Part shown: positions 1 through 6,916 of the stretch, piece after piece
How the letters are laid out: each line of letters opens with the position of its first letter
How positions within the stretch are numbered: the stretch's first letter is position 1
Origin: JBFWVD01 sp050246915
GTDB taxonomy: Bacteria > Actinomycetota > Acidimicrobiia > Acidimicrobiales > Ilumatobacteraceae
DNA: 18,669 nt
Direction: 5' to 3'
NCBI GenBank assembly: GCA_050246915.1
Contig: JBFWVD010000088.1
Span: 1-18,669, forward strand
Translations under genes and position numbers: made by a program
Notes under the pieces: model-generated
The model's input: the letters and a program-made list of their open reading frames with translations, nothing else
The model's database searches: none
Told to the model about the DNA's origin: nothing

Positions 1-772
1 CCCCCCGCCCCGCCGGCCGCTGGGGGCCACCGTGCACGATCTCGTGTTCCTCACCGACCCCGATCGCTTCACCTCCCGCGGCGCCCGGTTGTTGACCCGA
101 GCCTTCGATGTGGTGCGCGATCGCGCACAGTTGGTGTTGTGTTCCTCGACCGCCACACGCCTCGCGGTGATCGATGCCGGTGTCGACCGTGCCCGAACGC
201 GTCTGGTGCCGCTCGGCGTTCGCGTCGAACCGTCGACCGACGCCGAGCAGCGCGAAGCGCGCGCTCGCATCGGCGTGGATGGTCCCTTCGTGTTGGCCGT
301 CGGCACACTCGAGCCGCGCAAGAACCTGCCCCGCCTCATCGAGGCTCATCGCTCCGCCAACCTGGGTACCAGGCTCGTCGTGGTCGGTCCGAAGGGTTGG
401 GGCGACGAGGCCCTGCCCGGTGACGTCATCGCCACCGGATTCGTCCCCGACGCGACGCTGCGCGGTCTCTACGCAGCGGCATCGCTGCTGTGCTACCCGA
501 GCCTGCACGAAGGGTTCGGTCTGCCCATCCTCGAGGCGATGGCACACGGTTGCCCGGTGGTCACCAGCCGCGGCTCGTCGACCGAAGAAGTCGCCGGAGG
601 CGCGGCGGTGCTCACCGATCCCACCGACACCGATGACATCATCCGCGCCATGCGCGAAGCACTCGATCGACACGAGGCGTTGGCCGATGCCGGCCGTCGA
701 CGGGCCGCGGAGATGACCTGGCGGCGTACCGCCGAGCTCACCCTCGACGCGTATCGCGAGCTCGCACCGTGA
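1..772 (+). CDS. GT4 glycosyltransferase, 5'-truncated by window edge
   Basis: This is the C-terminal two thirds of a GT-B fold family 4 glycosyltransferase, predicted to transfer a sugar (often mannose or rhamnose) from a nucleotide-sugar to a growing glycan at the cytoplasmic membrane face. The frame stays open to base 2, so the GTG at 32 is internal; it begins VHDLVFL, a motif that sits mid-protein in this family, and the true start lies upstream. Visible landmarks are the inter-domain GTLEPRKN motif, the VVVGPKGWG strand, and the donor-binding EGFGLPILEAMAHGCPVV signature with the E-x7-E pair. The stop TGA (770-772) overlaps the GTG start of the next gene, which indicates translational coupling. 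The motifs resemble mannosyltransferases of the MtfA/WbdA type, but acceptor and linkage cannot be read from the sequence. Confidence 0.9.
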   Translation, partial: PPPRRPLGATVHDLVFLTDPDRFTSRGARLLTRAFDVVRDRAQLVLCSSTATRLAVIDAGVDRARTRLVPLGVRVEPSTDAEQREARARIGVDGPFVLAVGTLEPRKNLPRLIEAHRSANLGTRLVVVGPKGWGDEALPGDVIATGFVPDATLRGLYAAASLLCYPSLHEGFGLPILEAMAHGCPVVTSRGSSTEEVAGGAAVLTDPTDTDDIIRAMREALDRHEALADAGRRRAAEMTWRRTAELTLDAYRELAP

Positions 773-1947
773 GCGCCGTCGACCACCACGCGTCAATTGA
801 GATTGCGGTGAACCTGCTGTGGTGTGTGCCCGGAGCGGTGGGGGGTAGTGAGCAATACCTCGCGCGGCAGCTGTTGACGATCGCCGACGATCCGGACTTC
901 GTCATCACGGTCTATGGGCCGCAAGGCTTTGGTGCCGCCCATCGCGAACTGGTGGGCGCGCTGCACGCCGTGGTGGATGGCCCGGGTGATGGGCGCAATC
1001 GCATTCGTCGCATCCTGGCCGAATCGACCTGGTTGCCCCGTCGCACCCGTCACGCCGATCTGGTGCACCACGGCGGTGGCACGCTGCCGACCATCCGGCC
1101 CGGTCGTCGCACCGTGCTCACCATCCACGATCTGCAGTACGTCACCTACCCGGGCACGTTCTCGTCCAGCAAGCTCCGCTATCTGCGCTTCACGGTGCCC
1201 CGCGCTCTCGAGCGTGCCGACGTGGTGTGCTGCCCGAGTGAGTTCGTGCGACGCACCGTGCTCGAAGTGGTGCCCCATCGCGATCCGTACTCGGTGGTGG
1301 TGGTGCCCCATCCCATCCCCGTCACCGAACTGACAGGCGCGGAACTCACCAGCGCGGCGATCACGAGCGAAGCGACCATCCGTGAGCGTTACGCACTCAC
1401 CGGTCCCTACGCGGTGTATCCCGCCATCACCTATCGACACAAGAACCACGCCGTGCTCATCGAGGCGTTGCCATCGATCGTCGCCGCGCACAGCGGCTTC
1501 CGCCTCGTGCTGATCGGCGGCGTCGGACCGATGGAAGCCGAGCTCACCCAACGCATCGCCGAGTTGGGCATGACCGATTCGGTGGTCCGTCCCGGTCGGG
1601 TCAGCGACGCCGATCGCAACGGGCTCATCGCGCATGCCAGCGCGCTCACCTTCCCCAGTCGATACGAGGGCTTCGGTGCCCCGTTGGTGGAGGCCATGCA
1701 CCTGGGCGCTCCGATCATCGCCGCCGACGTGACCGCGGTGGGCGAAGTGGTCGCCGATGGGGGCGTGGTGTTGAGCGCGCAGGACATCGACCGCCCCGAA
1801 GCATGGGCCGCTGCGGTCATCGACCTCATCGAACATCCCGAGCGGGCGGCGCAACTGCGCGTTGCCGGTGCCCAGCGTGCCGCCCACTTCGATGGGGTCA
1901 GCACGGCCGAGGCGCTCACGCTGGCCTACCGTCGGGCGCTGTCATGA
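769..1947 (+). CDS. GT4 glycosyltransferase
   Basis: A complete 392-residue GT-B family 4 enzyme. The N-terminal acceptor domain carries the glycine loop (PGAVGGSEQYLARQL, about residues 20-34) and a LTIHDLQYVTYPGTF stretch near residue 120, typical of mannosyl/rhamnosyl transferases of lipid-linked glycan assembly. The C-terminal donor domain has YRHKNHAVLIEALP, VLIGGVGP and the E-x7-E motif EGFGAPLVEAM at about residues 299-309. The GTG start at 769 overlaps the previous stop (GTGA), and the ATG of the next gene overlaps this stop (ATGA), so the three GT4 genes appear to be one co-translated unit. There is no signal peptide or membrane span, so it should act in the cytoplasm or peripherally at the membrane. 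Family is secure; donor and acceptor are unknown. Confidence 0.93.
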   Translation: MSAVDHHASIEIAVNLLWCVPGAVGGSEQYLARQLLTIADDPDFVITVYGPQGFGAAHRELVGALHAVVDGPGDGRNRIRRILAESTWLPRRTRHADLVHHGGGTLPTIRPGRRTVLTIHDLQYVTYPGTFSSSKLRYLRFTVPRALERADVVCCPSEFVRRTVLEVVPHRDPYSVVVVPHPIPVTELTGAELTSAAITSEATIRERYALTGPYAVYPAITYRHKNHAVLIEALPSIVAAHSGFRLVLIGGVGPMEAELTQRIAELGMTDSVVRPGRVSDADRNGLIAHASALTFPSRYEGFGAPLVEAMHLGAPIIAADVTAVGEVVADGGVVLSAQDIDRPEAWAAAVIDLIEHPERAAQLRVAGAQRAAHFDGVSTAEALTLAYRRALS

Positions 1948-3176
1948 AGCTTGCCGTCCTGTGCCCTCACTTCGCGCCCGACACCGCGCCCACCGGCGAG
2001 GTGATCACCCGCATCGTCACCGAGTTGGCGGCGCGTGGTCATGAACTGCACGTGGTGACCGCGCTGCCCTGGTATCGCCATCACGCCATCGAACCGGGTT
2101 GGGGCGGAAAGCTCGTGCGCACCGAACGCACCCACTGGGGCTCGATCCGACGGGTCCATCCGTTCCCCACCGACAAGCGCTCCATCGTGCAACGGGCCGC
2201 GGCGTTCGGCGCGTTCAGCGCGTTGGCCGGCCTCACCGGTCTGCGCGGCGGAAAGGTGGACGGCGTGCTGGCCATGTCACCTCCGCTCACCTTGGGACTC
2301 ACCGGTTGGGGCATGGCGCGTCTGCGGCGGGGACCGCTGGTGTTCAACATCCAAGACGTGTTCCCCGACGTCGCCGTCGAGTTGGGCGCCATCACCAACC
2401 GTCGCATCATCGCCGTGGCTCGATGGCTCGAGCGCACCAGCTACAAGCGGGCCGATGCCGTCACCATCTTGAGCGACGATCTGCGGGCCAACCTCGCGGC
2501 CAAGCTGCCGGCCCGTCATCACGACAAGCTGCGCGTCATCCCCAACTTCGTGGACACCGAGCTGATCATCCCGCGAGATCGCATGACCGACTATCGGCGC
2601 GAGCTCGGCCTCGGGGACCGCACGGTCGTGCTCTACGCCGGCAACGTCGGCCTCTCGCAATCGCTCGAGTTGGTCATCGAAGCGGCCCGTCGTCTCGCCC
2701 ACCGCGACGATGTCGTGTTCCTCATCAACGGGGGCGGATCGGGTCGGCCCACCTTCGAAGCGATGGCCGAGGGCCTCGACAACGTGCGCTTCGGCGACTT
2801 CCAACCCAAGGAACGCCTCGCCGAGGTGCTGGCCACCGGTGACATCCACGTGGTGCCGCTCAAGAAGGGCCTGGCCGCCAGCTCGGTGCCGTCGAAGACC
2901 TATTCGATCCTGGCCGCCGGTCGACCGCTGCTGGCCAGCATCGACCCGGGCACCGAGGTGGAGCGCGTGGTGGCCGCTGCTCGATGCGGTACCTGCGTTC
3001 CACCCGATGACGCGGAGGCCTTCGTGGCCGCGCTGACCTCGATGCTCGACGATCGTGCCGGTCGCGCGCAGATGGGCGCGGCAGGACGGTCCTGGGTGGA
3101 GCAATGGGCGTCACCGGCTGCCGTGGCCGAGGCCTATGAGGCGCTGTTCGAGGAACTGCGTCGGGCCTCTGCGTAG
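1944..3176 (+). CDS. WbuB-like GT4 glycosyltransferase
   Basis: A 410-residue GT4 enzyme of the WbuB-like subgroup. The start is ATG 1944, overlapping the previous stop; an in-frame ATG at 1803 would intrude 140 bases into the upstream gene and adds no family sequence. The N-terminus (MKLAVLCPHFAPDTAPTGEV, then ELAARGHELHVVTALPWY) is characteristic of this subgroup, as is FNIQDVFPDVAVELG near residues 133-147. The donor domain contains YAGNVGLSQSLELVIEAA and, where other GT4 enzymes have EGFGxxxxE, the sequence SSVPSKTYSILAAGRPLLA (about residues 312-330), normal for WbuB-like proteins. WbuB-type enzymes often add deoxy- or N-acetyl-deoxy sugars in O-antigen synthesis, fitting the 6-deoxysugar gene downstream; that link is inference. 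No terminator with a T-run follows; a new promoter lies in the 58-base gap. Confidence 0.92.
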   Translation: MKLAVLCPHFAPDTAPTGEVITRIVTELAARGHELHVVTALPWYRHHAIEPGWGGKLVRTERTHWGSIRRVHPFPTDKRSIVQRAAAFGAFSALAGLTGLRGGKVDGVLAMSPPLTLGLTGWGMARLRRGPLVFNIQDVFPDVAVELGAITNRRIIAVARWLERTSYKRADAVTILSDDLRANLAAKLPARHHDKLRVIPNFVDTELIIPRDRMTDYRRELGLGDRTVVLYAGNVGLSQSLELVIEAARRLAHRDDVVFLINGGGSGRPTFEAMAEGLDNVRFGDFQPKERLAEVLATGDIHVVPLKKGLAASSVPSKTYSILAAGRPLLASIDPGTEVERVVAAARCGTCVPPDDAEAFVAALTSMLDDRAGRAQMGAAGRSWVEQWASPAAVAEAYEALFEELRRASA

Positions 3177-3197
3177 AGATCCGTTGGCACGGAGCAC

Positions 3198-3225
3198 TTG
3201 CCGGAGGGCCTGCGCCCGCTAGCGT
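3198..3225 (+). promoter_or_regulatory. Probable promoter, near-leaderless
   Basis: TTGCCG (3198-3203) and TAGCGT (3220-3225) are separated by 16 bases, a good match to the housekeeping sigma pattern of Actinobacteria. The GTG start at 3235 follows the -10 box by 9 bases, so the transcript would begin at or within a few bases of the start codon. No ribosome binding site is present in the T-rich stretch between them. Confidence 0.6.
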
Positions 3226-3234
3226 GTCTTTTTC

Positions 3235-4059
3235 GTGGGCAAAGCCTCGTCATCGAAAAAAGTCGCACGCGCCGCCCAGACGGGTAAACGCGTCAAGGTT
3301 CGCAGCTCTCGTGGGTCGATCTTCCCGGTCGCTCTGGCGACGGTGGTGGTCCTCGGTCTGGCGCTCATCGTGTGGGCTCGTGCCGATCGGCGCGCGACGG
3401 TGAGCAAGGTCGCGCCAGCGATCGGGCTCGATCGTTGGAGCGCGGCGTACGGCATCTACATCTGCGACGCATTCCTCGAGCCGCTGCCTCAGCTGCCGGA
3501 CAATCCCCTTGGCATCGCCACCACGGGCGCCGGCCTCATCGACATCAACCCACTCGAGGATTCCGTGGCTGGCCGAAACGCTCGGCTCGGCAAGTTCCTC
3601 GATCACGAAGAGGTCAAGCTCAGCAACGACAAGCTGGAGGTCCCCGCGGCCATCGGCCGGGCCGGGGTCACGAAGTGGGAGGAGGGCGACAAGTGCGGTG
3701 ACGCCGAGGGCGAACTCCAGGTCCAGGTGTGGACCAGCAAGGACGACACCAGCGGCAAGGTGTACTCGTCGGACTTCAAGAACATCCGGTTCGACAAGGA
3801 CAAGCTCCGCATGACCATCGCGTTCGTGCCCAAGGGGACCACCATCCCGCGTCCGACCAGCGAGGCGGTGCTGGACACCCCTCCTGCGGCGACGACCACC
3901 ACCGTTGCCAGTAGCGACACGACGGTCGCTGGTACGGCGACGACAGTGGCCGGCGCAACGACGGTCGCTCCCACCACGGTCGCCAGCGCCACCACCGTCG
4001 CCAGCGCCACCACGGTCGCCAGCGCCACCACCGTCGCGTCCTCGACCACCGCCGGCTGA
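3235..4059 (+). CDS. Membrane-anchored protein with Thr-rich repeat tail, function unknown
   Basis: A 274-residue protein of no family I can name. A basic N-terminus (residues 1-27, rich in Lys/Arg/Ser) precedes one hydrophobic segment at about 29-48 (IFPVALATVVVLGLALIVWA), predicting a type II anchor with the rest outside. The extracytoplasmic region 55-210 contains only two cysteines, C77 and C154, which could form a disulfide. From about residue 215 the chain is almost only Thr, Ala, Val and Ser, ending in exact ASATTV repeats; such tails often act as flexible or O-glycosylated stalks. The GTG start is preferred because a -10 box lies just upstream. It sits between glycosyltransferases and a GDP-mannose-forming enzyme, so a role at the cell surface is plausible but unproven. 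The next gene follows after 10 bases. Confidence 0.8.
   Translation: MGKASSSKKVARAAQTGKRVKVRSSRGSIFPVALATVVVLGLALIVWARADRRATVSKVAPAIGLDRWSAAYGIYICDAFLEPLPQLPDNPLGIATTGAGLIDINPLEDSVAGRNARLGKFLDHEEVKLSNDKLEVPAAIGRAGVTKWEEGDKCGDAEGELQVQVWTSKDDTSGKVYSSDFKNIRFDKDKLRMTIAFVPKGTTIPRPTSEAVLDTPPAATTTTVASSDTTVAGTATTVAGATTVAPTTVASATTVASATTVASATTVASSTTAG
3982..4035 (+). repeat. Three tandem 18-base repeats coding ASATTV
   Basis: Three adjacent copies of an 18-base unit (3982-3999, 4000-4017, 4018-4035) read gccagcgccaccacSgtc, differing only at one base (c, g, c). Each encodes Ala-Ser-Ala-Thr-Thr-Val. They lie in a longer low-complexity region (about 3890-4050) of degenerate ACC/GTC/GCC codons. The near identity at DNA level suggests recent expansion by slippage and likely copy-number variation between strains. 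Confidence 0.9.
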
Positions 4060-4069
4060 TCGGGGTCCG

Positions 4070-5071
4070 ATGCGAGCCGTCGTCCTCGTCGGCGGGTTCG
4101 GCACCCGGCTCCGCCCGCTCACCTATCACACACCCAAACCGATGCTCCCGGTTGGGCATCTCCCCATCCTCGAATGGGTGGTGCGCCATCTCGGCCGTCA
4201 CGGCGTCGATGAGGTCGTGTTGTCGCTCGGCTTCAAGCCCGAGCCGTTCATGGAGGCCTATCCCGACGCAATGTGCGCCGGTGTGCGGCTCAGCTACGCC
4301 GTCGAACCCGAGCCGCTCGACACCGCGGGGGCCATCAAGTTCGCCGCTGAGTTCGCCGGCATCGACGACACCTTCGTCGTTGTGAACGGTGACGTCCTGT
4401 CCGATGTCGACGTGAGCGCCATGGTGGCGTTCCATCGGGCCCACAACGCCGAGGGAACCATCCATCTCATCGGCGTCGAGGATCCCTCGGCGTTCGGGGT
4501 CGTGCCCACCGACGACGACGGCCGTGTGGTCGCCTTCATCGAGAAGCCTGCCCCGGGCACGGCTCCCACCAATCAGATCAACGGCGGCACCTATGTGCTC
4601 GAGCCATCGGTGCTCGCCCGCATCCCGTCTGGACGCAAGGTGTCGATCGAACGCGAGACGTTCCCGGCCATGGTGGCCGGTGGCACGCTCTATGCCCTGC
4701 CGCTCGATTGTTACTGGCTCGACACCGGCCGTCCCGATCAGTACCTGCAGGCCAACCTCGACGTGCTCGACGGTCTGCGAGCACACGACGACGCGGTCGC
4801 CGCCCATGCTCCTGGTGCGGTGGTGGCCGGCGCGGTGCGTCACTCCATCGTGGGTGTCGGCGCCGTCGTCGGACCCGAAGCCACCGTCATCGACAGCGTG
4901 CTGCTGCCCGGTGCACAGGTGTCGGCCGGGGCGCACGTGGTCGAGTCGGTGCTCGGGCCCGGATCGAAGGTCGGGGAGGGAGCGATCCTCACCCGCTGTG
5001 TGCTCGGCGCCGAGGCGCAGGTGGAACCGGGCGAGATCCTCGTCGACGTCCGCCGCCCCGAACCTGCCTGA
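4070..5071 (+). CDS. Mannose-1-phosphate guanylyltransferase-type NDP-sugar pyrophosphorylase
   Basis: Predicted to make GDP-mannose (or another NDP-hexose) from a sugar-1-phosphate and NTP in the cytoplasm. The 333-residue protein starts at ATG 4070, where the family begins (MRAVVLVGGFGTRLRPLT). The nucleotidyl-transferase domain covers about 1-235: GGFGTRLRPLT at 8-18, the catalytic-loop TPKPMLPV at 21-28, the metal-binding NGD at 106-108, EKP at 158-160, NGG at 171-173 and DTG at 218-220. Residues about 245-333 are hexapeptide-like repeats (GAVVG, GATVI, GAQVS, GAHVV) of a left-handed beta helix. This architecture matches the actinobacterial GDP-mannose pyrophosphorylase group (Rv3264c of M. 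tuberculosis). Supply of GDP-mannose to the downstream gmd product fits well. A glucose-1-phosphate thymidylyl/uridylyltransferase specificity cannot be excluded by eye. Confidence 0.88.
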   Translation: MRAVVLVGGFGTRLRPLTYHTPKPMLPVGHLPILEWVVRHLGRHGVDEVVLSLGFKPEPFMEAYPDAMCAGVRLSYAVEPEPLDTAGAIKFAAEFAGIDDTFVVVNGDVLSDVDVSAMVAFHRAHNAEGTIHLIGVEDPSAFGVVPTDDDGRVVAFIEKPAPGTAPTNQINGGTYVLEPSVLARIPSGRKVSIERETFPAMVAGGTLYALPLDCYWLDTGRPDQYLQANLDVLDGLRAHDDAVAAHAPGAVVAGAVRHSIVGVGAVVGPEATVIDSVLLPGAQVSAGAHVVESVLGPGSKVGEGAILTRCVLGAEAQVEPGEILVDVRRPEPA

Positions 5072-5137
5072 GCCCGCGACAAGCACGTCATCGGCGCAAG
5101 CCGCGCATCAGCGGCGGCGCTGGGTGAAGATGGTCGG

Positions 5138-6250
5138 GTGAAGATCCTCGTCACCGGCGGCGCCGGATTCATCGGAAGCCATCTCGTCGATCGGCTGGTG
5201 GCCGAAGGGCATTCCATCGACGTGGTCGACGATCTCTCCACCGGACGTTTGGCAAACCTCGCCGAAGCGCGCGCTGCGGCTCGCACGGGCACTGGCGAGT
5301 TGCGGGTCCACACCCTCGATGTCCGAGCCCCCGAGCTCGAGCTGCTGGTGGCCCGACGCTGTCCCGACGCCGTGGTGCACCTGGCCGCGCCTGCGGCACG
5401 TTCATCGATGACCGATATGGTGTCGGTGATCGTGGGTGGCACGGCCAACGTGTTGAACACCGGCTCCCGTCACGGCATGAGCCGGTTCGTGTTGGTGGCC
5501 CCGTCATCCATCTACGACCACGCCACGGCCAAGCAGTTACCCATCACCGAGGCCCACCCGTTCGCACCGCGCTCCGTGGCCGTTGCTGCCTATCTGGCCG
5601 CGTTCGAGCTGCTGCGTGCCGCGTCGAACGCGCCAGCGCAACAACCGAGCGACGAAGCGGCCGAGGCCGCTGTCGTGCCCCTCGAGCCTGTTGCCCTGGT
5701 GGCGTCATCGGTGTACGGCCCGCGGTCGCGGCGAGGACTGGTGGCCGAGATGATGGGGTGCCGTGACGAGCACCGTCAATTCACCTTGCGCGGCGACGCC
5801 AAGCGCACCCGCGATCTGATCTTCGTCGACGACGTCGTCGACGCAGTGGTGCGCGCACTGACACGCGGTGGTCGGTCCTGGATCAACGTCGGCACCGGCA
5901 CCGAGACGAGCATCGCCGCGCTGGCCAAGGCGATCGGCGTCGAGACCGTGCTCGGCGAACCCGTGCCCGGCGATCGACCTCGGGTTGCGCTGTCGCCAGC
6001 GCGGGCCGCGGTGCAACTGGGATGGGCGCCGTTCACCGCGCTGGCGGCGGGCCTCGCCACGTTCCCGCCGGCACCGGAGCGCATCGACTCGTCGGCCGGG
6101 TCGGAGGAATCACCGATGAGCCCGGAACGAATCGGTGCGCAATCGGCCAGTGACGACGAACCGGTGTCCGACGCCGCCGTCGAACAGTTGGCGTCGGCCT
6201 CAGCGGAAGAGGTCTTCGGCGGGGGGCCGGACGATCTCGGCGTGAACTGA
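5138..6250 (+). CDS. Extended SDR (NDP-sugar epimerase-like) lacking the catalytic Lys
   Basis: A 370-residue member of the NAD-dependent epimerase/dehydratase family. The Rossmann nucleotide motif is intact (GGAGFIG, residues 7-13, then VVDDLSTG at 29-36), as are HLAA (81-84), a PSSIY serine motif (122-126), a VASSVYGPRS segment (188-197), RTRDLIFVDDVVDAV (224-238) and INVGTGTETS (249-258). At the expected YxxxK the sequence is Y152-L-A-A-F156, so the lysine is replaced by phenylalanine. A normal epimerase would be inactive without it, so this may be a binding protein or use altered chemistry. Residues about 310-370 are an acidic, low-complexity extension not found in the core family, and its last 51 bases overlap cofE on the other strand. 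The GTG start at 5138 begins exactly at the expected MKILVTGG. Substrate unknown. Confidence 0.85.
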   Translation: MKILVTGGAGFIGSHLVDRLVAEGHSIDVVDDLSTGRLANLAEARAAARTGTGELRVHTLDVRAPELELLVARRCPDAVVHLAAPAARSSMTDMVSVIVGGTANVLNTGSRHGMSRFVLVAPSSIYDHATAKQLPITEAHPFAPRSVAVAAYLAAFELLRAASNAPAQQPSDEAAEAAVVPLEPVALVASSVYGPRSRRGLVAEMMGCRDEHRQFTLRGDAKRTRDLIFVDDVVDAVVRALTRGGRSWINVGTGTETSIAALAKAIGVETVLGEPVPGDRPRVALSPARAAVQLGWAPFTALAAGLATFPPAPERIDSSAGSEESPMSPERIGAQSASDDEPVSDAAVEQLASASAEEVFGGGPDDLGVN

Positions 6251-6916
6251 GCCCTCGCGCAGATACGACCGATCGACGCCGCGCACCACCGCCACCGGGA
6301 TCCCGGCGCTCTTGCCCATCACCAGTTCGGCCGCTGATGCGATCTCATCGGCAACGCACACCTCGGTCACCTGCATCGTGCGGCCCAGGGCGTCGGCTGT
6401 GCCACGCAGATCGACCACCGCGGCGATCCCGGCCACGCCGATGGCCACGTCGGTGAGCCCTTTGCGCCACGGCCGGCCGAAGGTGTCGCTCACGATCACC
6501 GCGACCTCGACGCCCAGGCGCGCTCGCACCCCGTCGCGGATGCGCCGAGCCGAGCGATCGGAGTCGATGGGGAGCAATGCGGCTTGCCCGCGCTCGACGT
6601 TGGACAGATCGACGCCGGAGTTGGCGCACACGAAGCCGTGACGGGTCTCGGTGATGATGAGATCGCCACGACGACGCACCACGCGGGCCGCTTCGTCGAG
6701 CACCAACTGCTTGTGGGAGAGCGGATCGTCGGCGTCGATGTCGACCATGCGCCCCTCGGCCTTGGAGACCACCTTCTGCGTCACCACCAACACGTCACCG
6801 TTCTGCAACGGCCCGTTCGGCTCGGCGCGGCACGCCTCGGTGATGATGTCGGCCAGGATCATCCCCGGACGGATCTCGCCGATCCCTTCGACACCCCAAC
6901 AACTCAAGCGGCTCAT
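6200..6916 (-). CDS. cofE: Coenzyme F420-0:L-glutamate ligase (CofE / FbiB N-terminal domain)
   Basis: CofE adds gamma-linked glutamates to F420-0 using GTP in the cytoplasm. The 238-residue protein carries the family motifs in order: GDVLVVTQKVVSKAEGR, LIITETRHGFVCANSGVDLSN, VIVSDTFGRPWRKGLTDVAIG, DLRGTADALGR and DEIASAAELVMGKSAGIPVA, ending RPPAEDLF. In mycobacterial FbiB the same ending (RPGANDLFW) leads into a C-terminal FMN-binding nitroreductase-like domain of about 200 residues; here a stop codon follows one residue after DLF, so only the ligase domain is present. The ATG at 6914-6916 overlaps the cofD stop (ATGA) and has a GAGGAG ribosome binding site six bases upstream. The 3' end converges with, and overlaps by 51 bases, the plus-strand SDR gene. 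Confidence 0.95.
   Translation of the reverse strand: MSRLSCWGVEGIGEIRPGMILADIITEACRAEPNGPLQNGDVLVVTQKVVSKAEGRMVDIDADDPLSHKQLVLDEAARVVRRRGDLIITETRHGFVCANSGVDLSNVERGQAALLPIDSDRSARRIRDGVRARLGVEVAVIVSDTFGRPWRKGLTDVAIGVAGIAAVVDLRGTADALGRTMQVTEVCVADEIASAAELVMGKSAGIPVAVVRGVDRSYLREGSVHAEIVRPPAEDLFR

Noticed and set aside
793..1887. 364-codon open frame on the minus strand
   Set aside because: Antisense to a clear GT4 gene; its His/Arg/Gly-rich product has no family motif. Long antisense frames are expected in high-GC DNA.
1803..1943. Upstream extension of the WbuB-like GT4 gene
   Set aside because: Lies inside the preceding GT4 gene and encodes Arg/Gly-rich sequence unlike the family; ATG 1944 gives the canonical N-terminus.
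3905..4069. Upstream extension of the pyrophosphorylase gene
   Set aside because: Out-of-frame reading of the Thr-Val repeats (Pro/Arg/Ser-rich); ATG 4070 starts directly at the nucleotide-binding motif.
3776..5086. 436-codon minus-strand frame, and a 290-codon one at 3250-4122
   Set aside because: Both are antisense to the repeat-tail protein and the pyrophosphorylase. The Trp/Arg-rich stretch comes from reading the Thr-Val repeats backwards.
5100..5115. Inverted repeat GCCGC-6-GCGGC considered as a terminator after the pyrophosphorylase gene
   Set aside because: Only five base pairs and no T-run follows; common by chance in this composition.
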